From Myxococcales bacterium (GTDB taxonomy: Bacteria; Myxococcota; Polyangia; Polyangiales; Polyangiaceae): 8,831 nt of DNA. Below are positions 1 through 7,723 of the stretch, piece by piece. Position 1 is the stretch's first letter. Each line of letters starts with the position of its first letter. The position numbers and the translations under genes are program-made. The stretch lies in the NCBI GenBank assembly GCA_020430865.1, contig JAGQIY010001140.1, forward strand, positions 1 through 8,831. The letters are read 5' to 3'. The notes under the pieces were generated by a model. That model was given only the letters and a program-made list of their open reading frames with translations, had not been told where the DNA came from and did not search any database.

Positions 1-1619
1 CGAGGCGGAGGCGGTGGCGCCATACCCAGGAGCGTCGACTTCAGCTTGGGAGCGGGCTTGGGCTTCTCTTGAGCAGTCTGCCCGATGGTGTTCAGCGAGA
101 AGAGCACCGAGTCTTCGTTGCGAGCGCCGGTCTTACCGTCGTCGCCATCGGCATGCTCCGAGTCGTCGCCTCCCGATGGACCGCCCAGCAGATCGTCCAC
201 CCCGTCTGGTTCCAGGCTCACGGGGATGGACGAATCGGCGGCTGGCTCGAGCTCCGACGTCGGAGGTGAGCTGACCGCGGGGACGACGGGGCTCGCGGCG
301 GGCGACGGAATCGGTGAAGCTGCGGGGGCTGGAACCGGTGACGCCTTGGGTTCGACCGGCGGGGGCTCGCCCGCGCCCGGTGGCGGCGGCGGGACGGTCT
401 TCAGTCCCTCCTTCAGGCGCGCTTCCGCGCGGAGTTGATCGAGCAGAGGGGAGTGACCCTGGACCGTGAGGTCCTCTGCTTCCTGCTGCGCCGCCGCGAG
501 ATCACGACTCTCCTCGAGCAGCTGTCGGCTCTGGGGCGCGGCCATCGCGACCGTGACGTCGTCGAATGACAGGTCGACGCCAGGCGCCGCCATCGGCTTC
601 CAGTCTCCCGGTTCCTTCCACACACCCTGCGTCTCGCCTGGCTTGGGTGTGGGGGACGCGGCCGGCTTCTTGTCGAGCGGCGACGGGCCGACGCGGGTCG
701 CGTCGTCGAACGCCATGGGGTTCTCACCCTTGGGGCGCAGTCCGGCTTTGCGCAGGGACGACGCGATCGCCGGGACCTCGAAGGGAGTGAGCCAGTCGTC
801 CATCCCTTCCTTCCAGATGAACGTCTCCTCGTCGATATTTCCCTGTGTAAACGCCTGAACCACCTCGTCGGTGTTCATCTCGTAGTGGTCCTCGTCGGTC
901 ACCGCGACCGTCCACTCGCGCTCCGCTCCTCCCGAGGTCGCCTCTGCGTCGCGCGGCGCCGGCGCCGCACCGAAAGCAGGGCTGAGGCCGCCCATCAGCG
1001 TTTGCTTGACCGCCGCCTTCGAGGCGATGGGGGTGGCGGGTCGGGGCGCCGTCACGCCGCCGAGCATGGTGCGTTGCGCGGGCTTCGGACCAAGGCTAGC
1101 GACGGGCTTGGGGCTGGCGCTGGGCCTGGGTGTTGCCGCGCCTGGCGCCGCCCCGAGGCCGCCCAGCATGGTTGACTTGGCGGTTGGCGGCTTCGTTACG
1201 GCGGTTGCGATTGCGGTGGGGGGCGTCTCGGGGCGCACTGCGCGCGGACTCGCGGGCATGGCTGACGCGGTCTGGGGGGAGCTTGGGGCTCGTGCGTCCG
1301 GGGGCCTCGTGGGTTCTGGCTTGGCCGGGCTCGGCGCTGCGACCGCTGGCTTGGCCGCCGCCGCTGGCTTGGCCGCCGCTGCTGGCTTGGCCGGGCTCGG
1401 CGCTGCCGCCGCTGGCTTGGTTGCAGCCGCTGGCCTGGTTGCAGCCGCTGGCTTGGCTGCAGCGGGTTTCTCTGCGGATTTGTCTCCTCCAGCCAGGGCT
1501 CGGCCATCGACTACGATTGGAGCGCCGCAACGCTTACACGTGATGCGGACCTTTCGGCCCTTCACTTTGGCATCGGGCACCGCGTACTTGGCGGCGCACT
1601 TTTCGCAGGCAACGTTCAT
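1..1619 (-). CDS. MJ0042 zinc-ribbon / GYF_2 domain protein (C-terminus beyond left edge)
   Basis: The reading frame is open from the ATG at 1619-1617 to the window edge, 539 codons with no stop. Residues 1-39 form a zinc ribbon of the MJ0042/zinc_ribbon type: CxxC at C5/C8 and again at C28/C31, followed by a hydrophobic strand. Residues about 44-147 are an Ala/Pro/Lys linker. Residues about 236-285 match a GYF_2 domain: a Trp start, an acidic stretch, then 'TFIWKEGMDDW'. Between them a short motif recurs: TMLGG at T150 and T184, TLMGG at T207, and a related TLLGM at T529. 'FDDAT' (304-308) and 'FDDVT' (352-356) form a second repeated motif. Residues about 364-405 are charged and possibly helical; the rest is Pro-rich. 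Such proteins are common in myxobacteria, and GYF_2 is thought to mediate protein contacts; the exact role is unknown. No good ribosome-binding site precedes the ATG, but the zinc ribbon begins right at it. The gene diverges from the HTTM genes. Confidence 0.88.
   Translation of the reverse strand, partial: MNVACEKCAAKYAVPDAKVKGRKVRITCKRCGAPIVVDGRALAGGDKSAEKPAAAKPAAATRPAAATKPAAAAPSPAKPAAAAKPAAAAKPAVAAPSPAKPEPTRPPDARAPSSPQTASAMPASPRAVRPETPPTAIATAVTKPPTAKSTMLGGLGAAPGAATPRPSASPKPVASLGPKPAQRTMLGGVTAPRPATPIASKAAVKQTLMGGLSPAFGAAPAPRDAEATSGGAEREWTVAVTDEDHYEMNTDEVVQAFTQGNIDEETFIWKEGMDDWLTPFEVPAIASSLRKAGLRPKGENPMAFDDATRVGPSPLDKKPAASPTPKPGETQGVWKEPGDWKPMAAPGVDLSFDDVTVAMAAPQSRQLLEESRDLAAAQQEAEDLTVQGHSPLLDQLRAEARLKEGLKTVPPPPPGAGEPPPVEPKASPVPAPAASPIPSPAASPVVPAVSSPPTSELEPAADSSIPVSLEPDGVDDLLGGPSGGDDSEHADGDDGKTGARNEDSVLFSLNTIGQTAQEKPKPAPKLKSTLLGMAPPPPP
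1316..1460 (-). repeat. Coding low-complexity repeat (PAAAK/PSPAKP linker)
   Basis: This stretch of the zinc-ribbon gene consists of 15-bp-like units that encode PAAAK/PAAAT-type segments on the minus strand. A 25-bp block is identical at 1316-1340 and 1382-1406, 66 bp (22 codons) apart, each encoding the PSPAKP element. It is a flexible, probably disordered linker, likely prone to length change by slippage. Confidence 0.8.
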
Positions 1620-1770
1620 CGTTCGCAGGAGAGTTCTGTGGGCGGTCGCGCCCTGGGTGAGAAGCTGAAGCCCTGATGAAGGGCTCGGATGCTGGTCCGG
1701 TCGCTGGTCGAGGCCGTGCGTTCGGAGGGAACCAGGGGCACGATCCCCATACGACACTCTACAGGTGCTC

Positions 1771-1793
1771 GCGGAATTGGTCGCGTATTCCGC
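1771..1793. repeat. 7-bp perfect inverted repeat, possible operator
   Basis: GCGGAAT, nine bases, then ATTCCGC. It lies about 150 bp upstream of the zinc-ribbon start codon. The form would suit a dimeric regulator, but arms this short are expected by chance about once in a region of this size, so the functional reading is weak. Confidence 0.2.
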
Positions 1794-2043
1794 AGCCATT
1801 TGTCCCAACAAAGCCCAGCGGTTTGGGGCCTTGCAGCACGCAGACGCCGCGATCGCACACGTCGCGAGCTGCGGCTGGCGTCGTCAGTGGGTCGGAGGTG
1901 GGATAGAGGGGCCATTCGCAACCAGGCACACACCCGTGGCAATCCCCTCAATCTACTACAACCGAGCGCCGGTTTGCGTGGCAAACACCCCGCGGCCTCG
2001 CACCTCGGCCATCCCTGAAGGGCAGGTCGCTGGAGGGTGTGGG

Positions 2044-2081
2044 CGAGTGGCTCAGTCGCTCGAGGCCTGAGCCACGACTCG
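2044..2081. other. Hairpin-forming inverted repeat in the intergenic region
   Basis: GTGGCTCAG (2047-2055) is the exact reverse complement of CTGAGCCAC (2067-2075). The pairing continues outward as CGA (2044-2046) plus further bases against ACTCG (2077-2081) once one unpaired G (2076) is allowed. The result is an interrupted stem of up to about 12-14 bp around an 11-nt loop. No T-run follows on either strand, so it does not look like a standard intrinsic terminator. It could be an operator, an RNA leader structure or a mobile-repeat remnant. Confidence 0.45.
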
Positions 2082-2149
2082 GACTTCGTTGTCGTGGGCC
2101 CTTCGCGCCTGCTCGACGGGAGTCGCAGGTTCGGGGCCGCGTCGAGAGC

Positions 2150-2244
2150 TTCGGGTCGAGGTACGTTCGGGTCGAGCACGTTCGGGTCGAGGCACGTTCG
2201 GGTCGAGGCACGTTCGGGTCGAGGCACGTTCGGGTCGAGGCACG
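2150..2244. repeat. Six-copy 16-bp direct-repeat array
   Basis: The unit is TTCGGGTCGAGGCACG. Copies are at 2150-2165 (T for C at one position), 2166-2180 (15 bp, one G missing), 2181-2196, 2197-2212, 2213-2228 and 2229-2244; the last four are identical. A degenerate earlier copy seems to start at 2130 (TTCGGG, then GTCGAG at 2141-2146). The array ends about 250 bp before the first HTTM gene. Because 16 is not a multiple of three, it produces repetitive open frames on both strands that should not be taken as genes. It is either a minisatellite or a set of protein-binding sites. Confidence 0.9.
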
Positions 2245-2435
2245 GCCCATGCACAGGGCGGAGTGCTCTCTGGGGGGCACGCAGTGGACGAGTGGTTCGC
2301 CAAGCTACAGCCGGCGACGGAAAGCGGAGTCCACACCCGTTCGCGCTCCCTCGCGCGGCTCGGACGGCCGTCTCACGCCAGCACTGCTTCGGGCGACCGC
2401 GAGTTCGCGAAAACCGTGCGGCGGTACACGAGCAG

Positions 2436-2441
2436 TATAGA
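2436..2441 (+). promoter_or_regulatory. Possible -10 element of the HTTM operon
   Basis: TATAGA lies 52 bp before the HTTM start codon, in one of the few AT-containing spots of the region, followed by AAACAATT. No convincing -35 hexamer sits 16-18 bp upstream. A TTGACT at 2471-2476 is too close to the ATG to serve this start. Tentative only. Confidence 0.2.
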
Positions 2442-2493
2442 AACAATTCGCACCCCTCACCATCGCCGGCTTGACTAGAGTGCAGCTGCTCCA

Positions 2494-4683
2494 ATGACCG
2501 ACTCGACCGATCGAGACTCCGACGCTCCGACCTCCACACGCGGCGAAGATCGCGACTCGGACGCCGAGAACAGCGCTCCCTCCGCAGCGGCAGAGGCTTC
2601 GGGCACCGAACCCGTCCGCCGCAAGAAGCGCCGCAAGAGGCGGCGCAAGACCGAAGCAGGCTCGGATCCTGCTGCTTCGGCCGAGGGCGCCGAAACGGGC
2701 GCTGGGTCGAAGGGCGATCGGGCATCCGGTGTGGACGACTCGGCGGCATCCAAGCCCGGATGGTTCGCAGAGCACTACATGAAGGCGGACCCGCGCTGGC
2801 TCGGCGTGTTCCGAATCGTGCTCGGCATCATCCTCAGCGTGGACCTGCTGCGGCGCTGGGCCAACGCCGACGCCTTCTACACCAACGACGGCATCTATCC
2901 GAATCACTACTCGCTATTCGCGCCGATGGGGCGCCACGTGTTCTCCCTCTATCACGCGTTCAGCACCTACGGCGAGGTGAGCGTCGCCTTCGCGGTGACG
3001 CTCTGCGTCTTCCTGTGCTTCCTGTTCGGGTACCGGACGAAGTTGTTCCACATCTTGGCTGCGATCTGCATCACCAGCCTGAACGCCAGAAACCTGTTCG
3101 TCGAGAATGGCGGCACCGTGGTGGTGAACATCATCACCATCTGGACCCTGTTCTTGCCGCTCGGAAATCGACTCTCGATCGACGCCGTTCGGAAGTCGAT
3201 GAAGCGTTTCAAGGAGCGTAACGCCGAGGAACTCAACGATCGCAGCGTGGACGAGGGCGTGGATCTGCCGGTCTACCGCCTGGCGTTCTTTGGTCTGATC
3301 CTGCAGTGGAGCGTGATCTACTTCTTCAACACCGTGCACAAGGGCGGGCACGGCTGGCAAGATGGGTCGGCGCTCCACTGGTTCGTGTACCAGGACCGCA
3401 TCATCACGTGGTTCGGAGTCTGGGTGCGCAATCATGTCCCGTTCGGGGTGCTGCGCGTGCTGACGTACTCGACTCTGGTGGTCGAGGGAGCGTTGAGCTT
3501 CCTGCTGCTGATCCCGTTCGGGCAGAAGTGGTTCCGGCGTCTGGCCTTCGTCCTCGCGTTTGGTCTGCACGGGAACATCGCGGCGATGTCGCGTCTCGGC
3601 CCCTTCTCCTACGTGATGGTGAGCTTCTTCATCCTGATGCTGGGAGCCGCTGATTGGGCCGCTGTGGGTCGATACTTCGGCAAGGAGAAGCGCCGACGGA
3701 CGGTGATCTACGACGCGGACTGTGGCCTCTGCTTGCTGGCTTCCCGCATCCTCAAGCGCCTGGACCCCTTCCAGCGCCTCCACTTCGTCGAGAACTGGGA
3801 CCACGACAAGCTCCCGGAGGGTCTGGACCCTGCCGAGACGGAGAAGAGCGTGGTGGTGGTGCTCCCGGATGGGAGTTACCGTACGGAAGCGAATGCTGTC
3901 TTCGAGATCATGCGCGCGTTGCCGTTCGGGATCGCGCTGGTGTGGTGGCTGAAGGTGCCTCCACTGTCCTCGCTGGGGGAGTGGCTGTATCGGAAGGTGG
4001 CAGAGAACCGCATCGCCATCTCCGTGTGGCTCGGTCTCGGCGCTTGTGGCGTTGCACGGCATGCCGCTCCTGAGGCGCCGCCCGAGCCGAAGCCCTGGCG
4101 CCACAGCCTGACCCGTGTCGGGGGCGCGCTGCGAGAACTGGGCGCGCTCTTCGTACTGGTCATCCTGGGTAGTCAGGTGATGGTCGACAACGCCTGGGTG
4201 ACCAGCAAGATCCGCATCAAGCGCCCAGCCTGGGTGGAGGAGATCGTGGACTATCCGCGCCTCTACCAGGGCTGGCGCATGTTCGCTCCGGAGCCGCCCT
4301 ACGAGGACGGCACGGTGGTGGTCGATGCGCGCACCGTCGATGGTCGAAAGATCGACCCACTGACGGGGAAGGAGCCGGAGTTCGATCCCGACACCCCCAC
4401 TGGCTGGGGCCACAACCAGTTCTGGTGCGACTACGAGAACAAGATCCGCTTCTCGGGCAACGCCCACCACCGCAAGAACTTCGAAGACTATTTGATGAAG
4501 TATCCCGAGCGCACCGGGAACCCGAAGGATCGTCTGGTGGCGTTCGACGTCTGGTGGATCGAGGACAAGTCACCCCCACCGGGTCAGCAGCACGGAACGC
4601 CCCTACCGCCGAAGAAGCTGCTCTCACATGGAGTCGTCAAGGATAGCCTCGCCACGCCCTGGCTGAAGAAGAGTGGCAAGTGA
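2494..4683 (+). CDS. HTTM (gamma-carboxylase-like) / DCC (DUF393) membrane protein, CxxC intact
   Basis: The protein has 729 aa. Residues 1-89 are hydrophilic and probably cytoplasmic, with a polybasic run RRKKRRKRRRK at 42-52. Residues about 96-390 form an HTTM domain (family of vitamin K-dependent gamma-carboxylase) with hydrophobic segments near 103-120, 162-180, 183-197, 207-224, 263-281, 319-342, 350-366 and 373-387. It contains ENGG (204-207) and VHKGGHGWQDG, whose K283 aligns by eye with the active-site lysine region of the human carboxylase. A DCC/DUF393 thiol-oxidoreductase-like domain starts near 403, with YDADCGLC (406-413; C410 and C413) and a later 'LPDG' element. Another helix lies at about 548-565. 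A C-terminal domain holds QGWRMFAPEPP (592-602) and IDPLTGK. HTTM-DCC combinations are known in bacteria, but the substrate is unknown. The ATG has only a weak ribosome-binding site. The stop overlaps the next, paralogous gene. Confidence 0.88.
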   Translation: MTDSTDRDSDAPTSTRGEDRDSDAENSAPSAAAEASGTEPVRRKKRRKRRRKTEAGSDPAASAEGAETGAGSKGDRASGVDDSAASKPGWFAEHYMKADPRWLGVFRIVLGIILSVDLLRRWANADAFYTNDGIYPNHYSLFAPMGRHVFSLYHAFSTYGEVSVAFAVTLCVFLCFLFGYRTKLFHILAAICITSLNARNLFVENGGTVVVNIITIWTLFLPLGNRLSIDAVRKSMKRFKERNAEELNDRSVDEGVDLPVYRLAFFGLILQWSVIYFFNTVHKGGHGWQDGSALHWFVYQDRIITWFGVWVRNHVPFGVLRVLTYSTLVVEGALSFLLLIPFGQKWFRRLAFVLAFGLHGNIAAMSRLGPFSYVMVSFFILMLGAADWAAVGRYFGKEKRRRTVIYDADCGLCLLASRILKRLDPFQRLHFVENWDHDKLPEGLDPAETEKSVVVVLPDGSYRTEANAVFEIMRALPFGIALVWWLKVPPLSSLGEWLYRKVAENRIAISVWLGLGACGVARHAAPEAPPEPKPWRHSLTRVGGALRELGALFVLVILGSQVMVDNAWVTSKIRIKRPAWVEEIVDYPRLYQGWRMFAPEPPYEDGTVVVDARTVDGRKIDPLTGKEPEFDPDTPTGWGHNQFWCDYENKIRFSGNAHHRKNFEDYLMKYPERTGNPKDRLVAFDVWWIEDKSPPPGQQHGTPLPPKKLLSHGVVKDSLATPWLKKSGK
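4666..4683 (+). promoter_or_regulatory. Stop/start overlap (GTGA) linking the two HTTM genes
   Basis: The GTG start (4680-4682) shares bases with the TGA stop (4681-4683) of the upstream paralogue. The purine-rich AAGAAGAG at 4666-4673 lies six bases before the GTG and can act as a weak ribosome-binding site. The arrangement predicts translational coupling and roughly matched amounts of the two proteins. Confidence 0.65.
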
Positions 4684-6875
4684 CCGACCAACACGACAGG
4701 GAGCCTGACGACACGCCGGAGGTGGAGGACGAGGACTCCGATGCCAGGGGGGAGGAGTCTGACGCAGAGGCGCTGCAGACCCAGACCCAGGAGACCCAGA
4801 CCCAGGAGAGTGCCCCGCTCTGGCGGCGTATCGGCCGCGGGTTCACTGCTCGCTATCTCACGGTCGATCCGCGTTCTCTGGGGCTATTTCGCTGGCTCCT
4901 CGGTGCGCTGCTGCTGATCGACCTGCTGCGGCGCCATCCAGACCTGGTCGACCATTTCACGAACGAGGGCTGGCTGCCGAATCACTTCGCGCTGTTCCGG
5001 CCGATGAGCAACCACCTGTGGTCGCTCTACCATGCGTTCAGCACTCCGGGCGAGGTCGAGGTCCTGTTCTGGATTCACGCGGCGATCTACCTCTGCCTCT
5101 GGATTGGCTGGCGCACGCGGCTGATGCATTTCCTTGCAGTAATCATGCTGTGCAGCATCAGCAGTCGTAGCATCCTGATGGAGAACGGGGGCTACGTCGT
5201 TCTGATTCTGCTGACCGTGTGGAGCCTGTTCTTGCCCCTCGGTCAGCGCTTCTCCGTCGACTCGCTGTTGGCTTCGCTGCGGGATCGGAGGGAGACATCC
5301 GTCGACGCACTGAACGATCGCTCGAGGCCGGTGCTCGAGACGAAGCCCGTGGTCAACCTGGCTGCGCTGGCTCTGTTGCTGCAGTGGGCGGTGATCTACT
5401 ACTTCAACGCGGTCCACAAGAACGGGCCGCCCTGGAGAGACGGCACTGCGGTCTACTACTTCTTGCAGCAAGATCGCATGATCTCGCCCTTCGGGGGCTG
5501 GATACGTCACCACCTCCCGCTCTGGGGCATCAAGGGCATGAGCTGGAGTGCGCTCGCCATCGAGTTCGCGCTTCCGGCGTTGATCCTCACCCCGGTGCTG
5601 ACCAAGCAGGCCCGGCTGCTGGCCTGGGCGCTGATCTTGGCGCTGCACCTGGGCATCGACTCGATGGTCCAGCTGGGACCCTTCTCCTGGTCGATGATGG
5701 CCATGATGTCGATCTTCGTTCACGCCGACTACTGGACTTGGCTTGCCACGAGACAAAGACGCAAGCGTGCGGCCCGCAGCGTGTTGCTGGATTCCGACAA
5801 CGGCCTGGCGCTGTCCCTGGGGCGGCTGATCAAGCGCTTCGATGGCCAAGGCCTGGTGACCTTCGTGGGCAAGCCTGGCTACTCGGCAGGGTTCGGGGTC
5901 TTGGGGGAGGGGGAGAGCGACTCCGCAGCCCTGAGCGGCGTCGCTGGGCTGCGCTCCTTGACTCATGCGTTGAGCACTCCACGCTTCGTCTGGTTCTGGC
6001 TGTACCTGCCTGGCGCGAGCCACCTCGTGGACGCCTGGCTGAGGCGGGCGATGGCGAAGCGAGCGGAGTACGCCGAGCGCTTCGGCGTGGCGTCGCTCGC
6101 GTCCCAGCCGGACCAGCTCGCGCCTGAAGCGAGCGGGGTGCGCCGTGCGTTTCGCCGCTTCGGCTTCGTCCTTGGGCAGCTGGTAGTGGTCCATCTCCTG
6201 GTGGCCGCCACCAGCCAGGTGCTGATTGAGAACCGCGCGGTGCCTCCAGCCATCAAGCTCCAGGAAAAGAACCGTCCCGAGGTGTTGAACGCGACGGTGA
6301 TCTACCCGCGTATGTTCCAGGGCTGGTCGATGTTCGCGCCTCAGCCTCCCACCGATGACGGCGTGATCGTGGTGGATGCGGTGACCCAGGACGGGCGCCA
6401 CATAGACCCCCTGACGGGCAAGCCGCCCAGCTTCGAGATGAACCCGGAGACCGGCTATCATTTGAATCAGATCTGGTGCGACTGGATGCGCCGCATCTCC
6501 GAGCCGCGTTTCCGTGCGTATCTACCTGGCGTGAAGGACTACCTGCTGAAGTACCACGAGCGCACGGGCGATCCTCGAGACCGTATCGTCGCCTTCGAGA
6601 TGTGGGCCTTGCACGAGCGAGTGCCTCCACCGGGTCAACCTCACCCCCCACCCACGCGCAATCGTCTGATCGGCCATGGCGTGGTCAAGGATCCGCTCCC
6701 CTGGCCCTGGCCTGAGCCTGGGCGCACGCCGCCGCCCAAGGCGCCTCCGATCAAGCGGGGGCGCAGCGACAAGGCGTCGCCAAGCCTGGTGCGCCCGCTC
6801 CCCAAGCTTCAGCACCCGAAGCAGCCGGGCGAAAGACCCGCGCCGGCCGGGCCCCCTCCCGCGAAGAGCAACTGA
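4680..6875 (+). CDS. HTTM membrane protein paralogue with degenerate DCC region (CxxC lost)
   Basis: The protein has 731 aa with a GTG start overlapping the previous stop. It is collinear with its neighbour: an acidic, Gln/Thr-repeat N-terminus (1-58); an HTTM domain from about 59 to 355 with the shared DPR-LGLFR start, SLYHAFST, MENGG, LNDRS and VHKNGPPWRDG (K247 equivalent to K283); a DCC-like region from about 366; a further helix near 500-520; and a C-terminal domain with QGWSMFAPQPP (547-557) and IDPLTGK. The key oddity is the DCC site: where the neighbour reads DADCGLC, this reads DSDNGLA (371-377), so both cysteines are replaced (N374, A377). The following segment is about ten residues shorter and lacks the neighbour's LPDG element. 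The C-terminus adds a Pro/Lys/Arg-rich tail from about 645. It is likely a non-redox partner of the first protein; specific function unknown. Confidence 0.87.
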   Translation: MTDQHDREPDDTPEVEDEDSDARGEESDAEALQTQTQETQTQESAPLWRRIGRGFTARYLTVDPRSLGLFRWLLGALLLIDLLRRHPDLVDHFTNEGWLPNHFALFRPMSNHLWSLYHAFSTPGEVEVLFWIHAAIYLCLWIGWRTRLMHFLAVIMLCSISSRSILMENGGYVVLILLTVWSLFLPLGQRFSVDSLLASLRDRRETSVDALNDRSRPVLETKPVVNLAALALLLQWAVIYYFNAVHKNGPPWRDGTAVYYFLQQDRMISPFGGWIRHHLPLWGIKGMSWSALAIEFALPALILTPVLTKQARLLAWALILALHLGIDSMVQLGPFSWSMMAMMSIFVHADYWTWLATRQRRKRAARSVLLDSDNGLALSLGRLIKRFDGQGLVTFVGKPGYSAGFGVLGEGESDSAALSGVAGLRSLTHALSTPRFVWFWLYLPGASHLVDAWLRRAMAKRAEYAERFGVASLASQPDQLAPEASGVRRAFRRFGFVLGQLVVVHLLVAATSQVLIENRAVPPAIKLQEKNRPEVLNATVIYPRMFQGWSMFAPQPPTDDGVIVVDAVTQDGRHIDPLTGKPPSFEMNPETGYHLNQIWCDWMRRISEPRFRAYLPGVKDYLLKYHERTGDPRDRIVAFEMWALHERVPPPGQPHPPPTRNRLIGHGVVKDPLPWPWPEPGRTPPPKAPPIKRGRSDKASPSLVRPLPKLQHPKQPGERPAPAGPPPAKSN
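4778..4807 (+). repeat. Two-copy 15-bp tandem repeat encoding QTQTQE
   Basis: GACCCAGACCCAGGA occurs at 4778-4792 and again at 4793-4807. In frame it encodes the Gln/Thr/Glu stretch before the first membrane helix of the second HTTM protein. It is a recent in-frame duplication in a segment not shared with the paralogue. Confidence 0.8.
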
Positions 6876-6982
6876 GACGGGCGGCCTGGTGGGGGGTTCG
6901 CCGTCCGCGGCCGCTCACCGGCGGCAGGGTCGCGCCGCTTCCGCTGGCGTCGGCACAGGTCGCGTGTTTGGCTTTGCTCCCC

Positions 6983-7684
<702 letters not shown>

Positions 7685-7723
7685 CCTCTCCCCCCCAACC
7701 AGAAAATCCCAACGGAAAATCAT

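Larger units (their letters stand above)
1620..2493. other. 874-bp divergent intergenic region
   Basis: This lies between the start codons of the minus-strand zinc-ribbon gene and the plus-strand HTTM operon, so it should carry both promoters. I find no open frame with protein-like composition. The frames that cross it are Arg/Pro/Ser-rich, have no recognisable domain, or are driven by the 16-bp repeats. Visible structure is a small inverted repeat (1771-1793), a longer hairpin (2044-2081), the repeat array (2150-2244) and a weak -10-like hexamer (2436-2441). Parts of 1740-2000 look less GC-rich than the flanking genes. No tRNA, rRNA or insertion sequence was recognised. Confidence 0.7.

Noticed and set aside
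1006..1668. Ala/Gly/Leu-rich plus-strand open frame that looks like a membrane protein
   Set aside because: It is the reverse of the Ala/Pro/Lys linker of the minus-strand zinc-ribbon gene; the sense frame has the zinc ribbon and GYF_2 motifs.
2041..2081. tRNA D-arm-like sequence (GTGGCTCAG)
   Set aside because: No anticodon arm, T-arm or acceptor stem follows at tRNA spacing; the sequence is explained by the inverted repeat.
2150..2244. CRISPR array
   Set aside because: The 16-bp units are directly adjacent with no spacers, and there are no cas genes.
1616..2749. Long minus-strand open frame of about 377 codons across the intergenic region
   Set aside because: It is Arg/Pro/Ser-rich without a domain, runs through the 16-bp repeats and overlaps the start of the first HTTM gene; its openness reflects GC content and the repeats.
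2914..4470. 518-codon open frame antisense to the first HTTM gene
   Set aside because: It is a shadow of high-GC coding sequence: His/Glu/Gln-rich, no domain, while the sense frame has clear HTTM and DCC motifs.
4884..6461. 525-codon open frame antisense to the second HTTM gene
   Set aside because: Same reason; it mirrors the antisense frame of the paralogue because the sense genes share codon patterns.
6876..6905. Possible terminator after the second HTTM gene (GACGGGCG with CGCCGTC)
   Set aside because: The stem needs a bulged G, the loop is G-rich and no T-run follows; too weak to call and it would split a likely operon.
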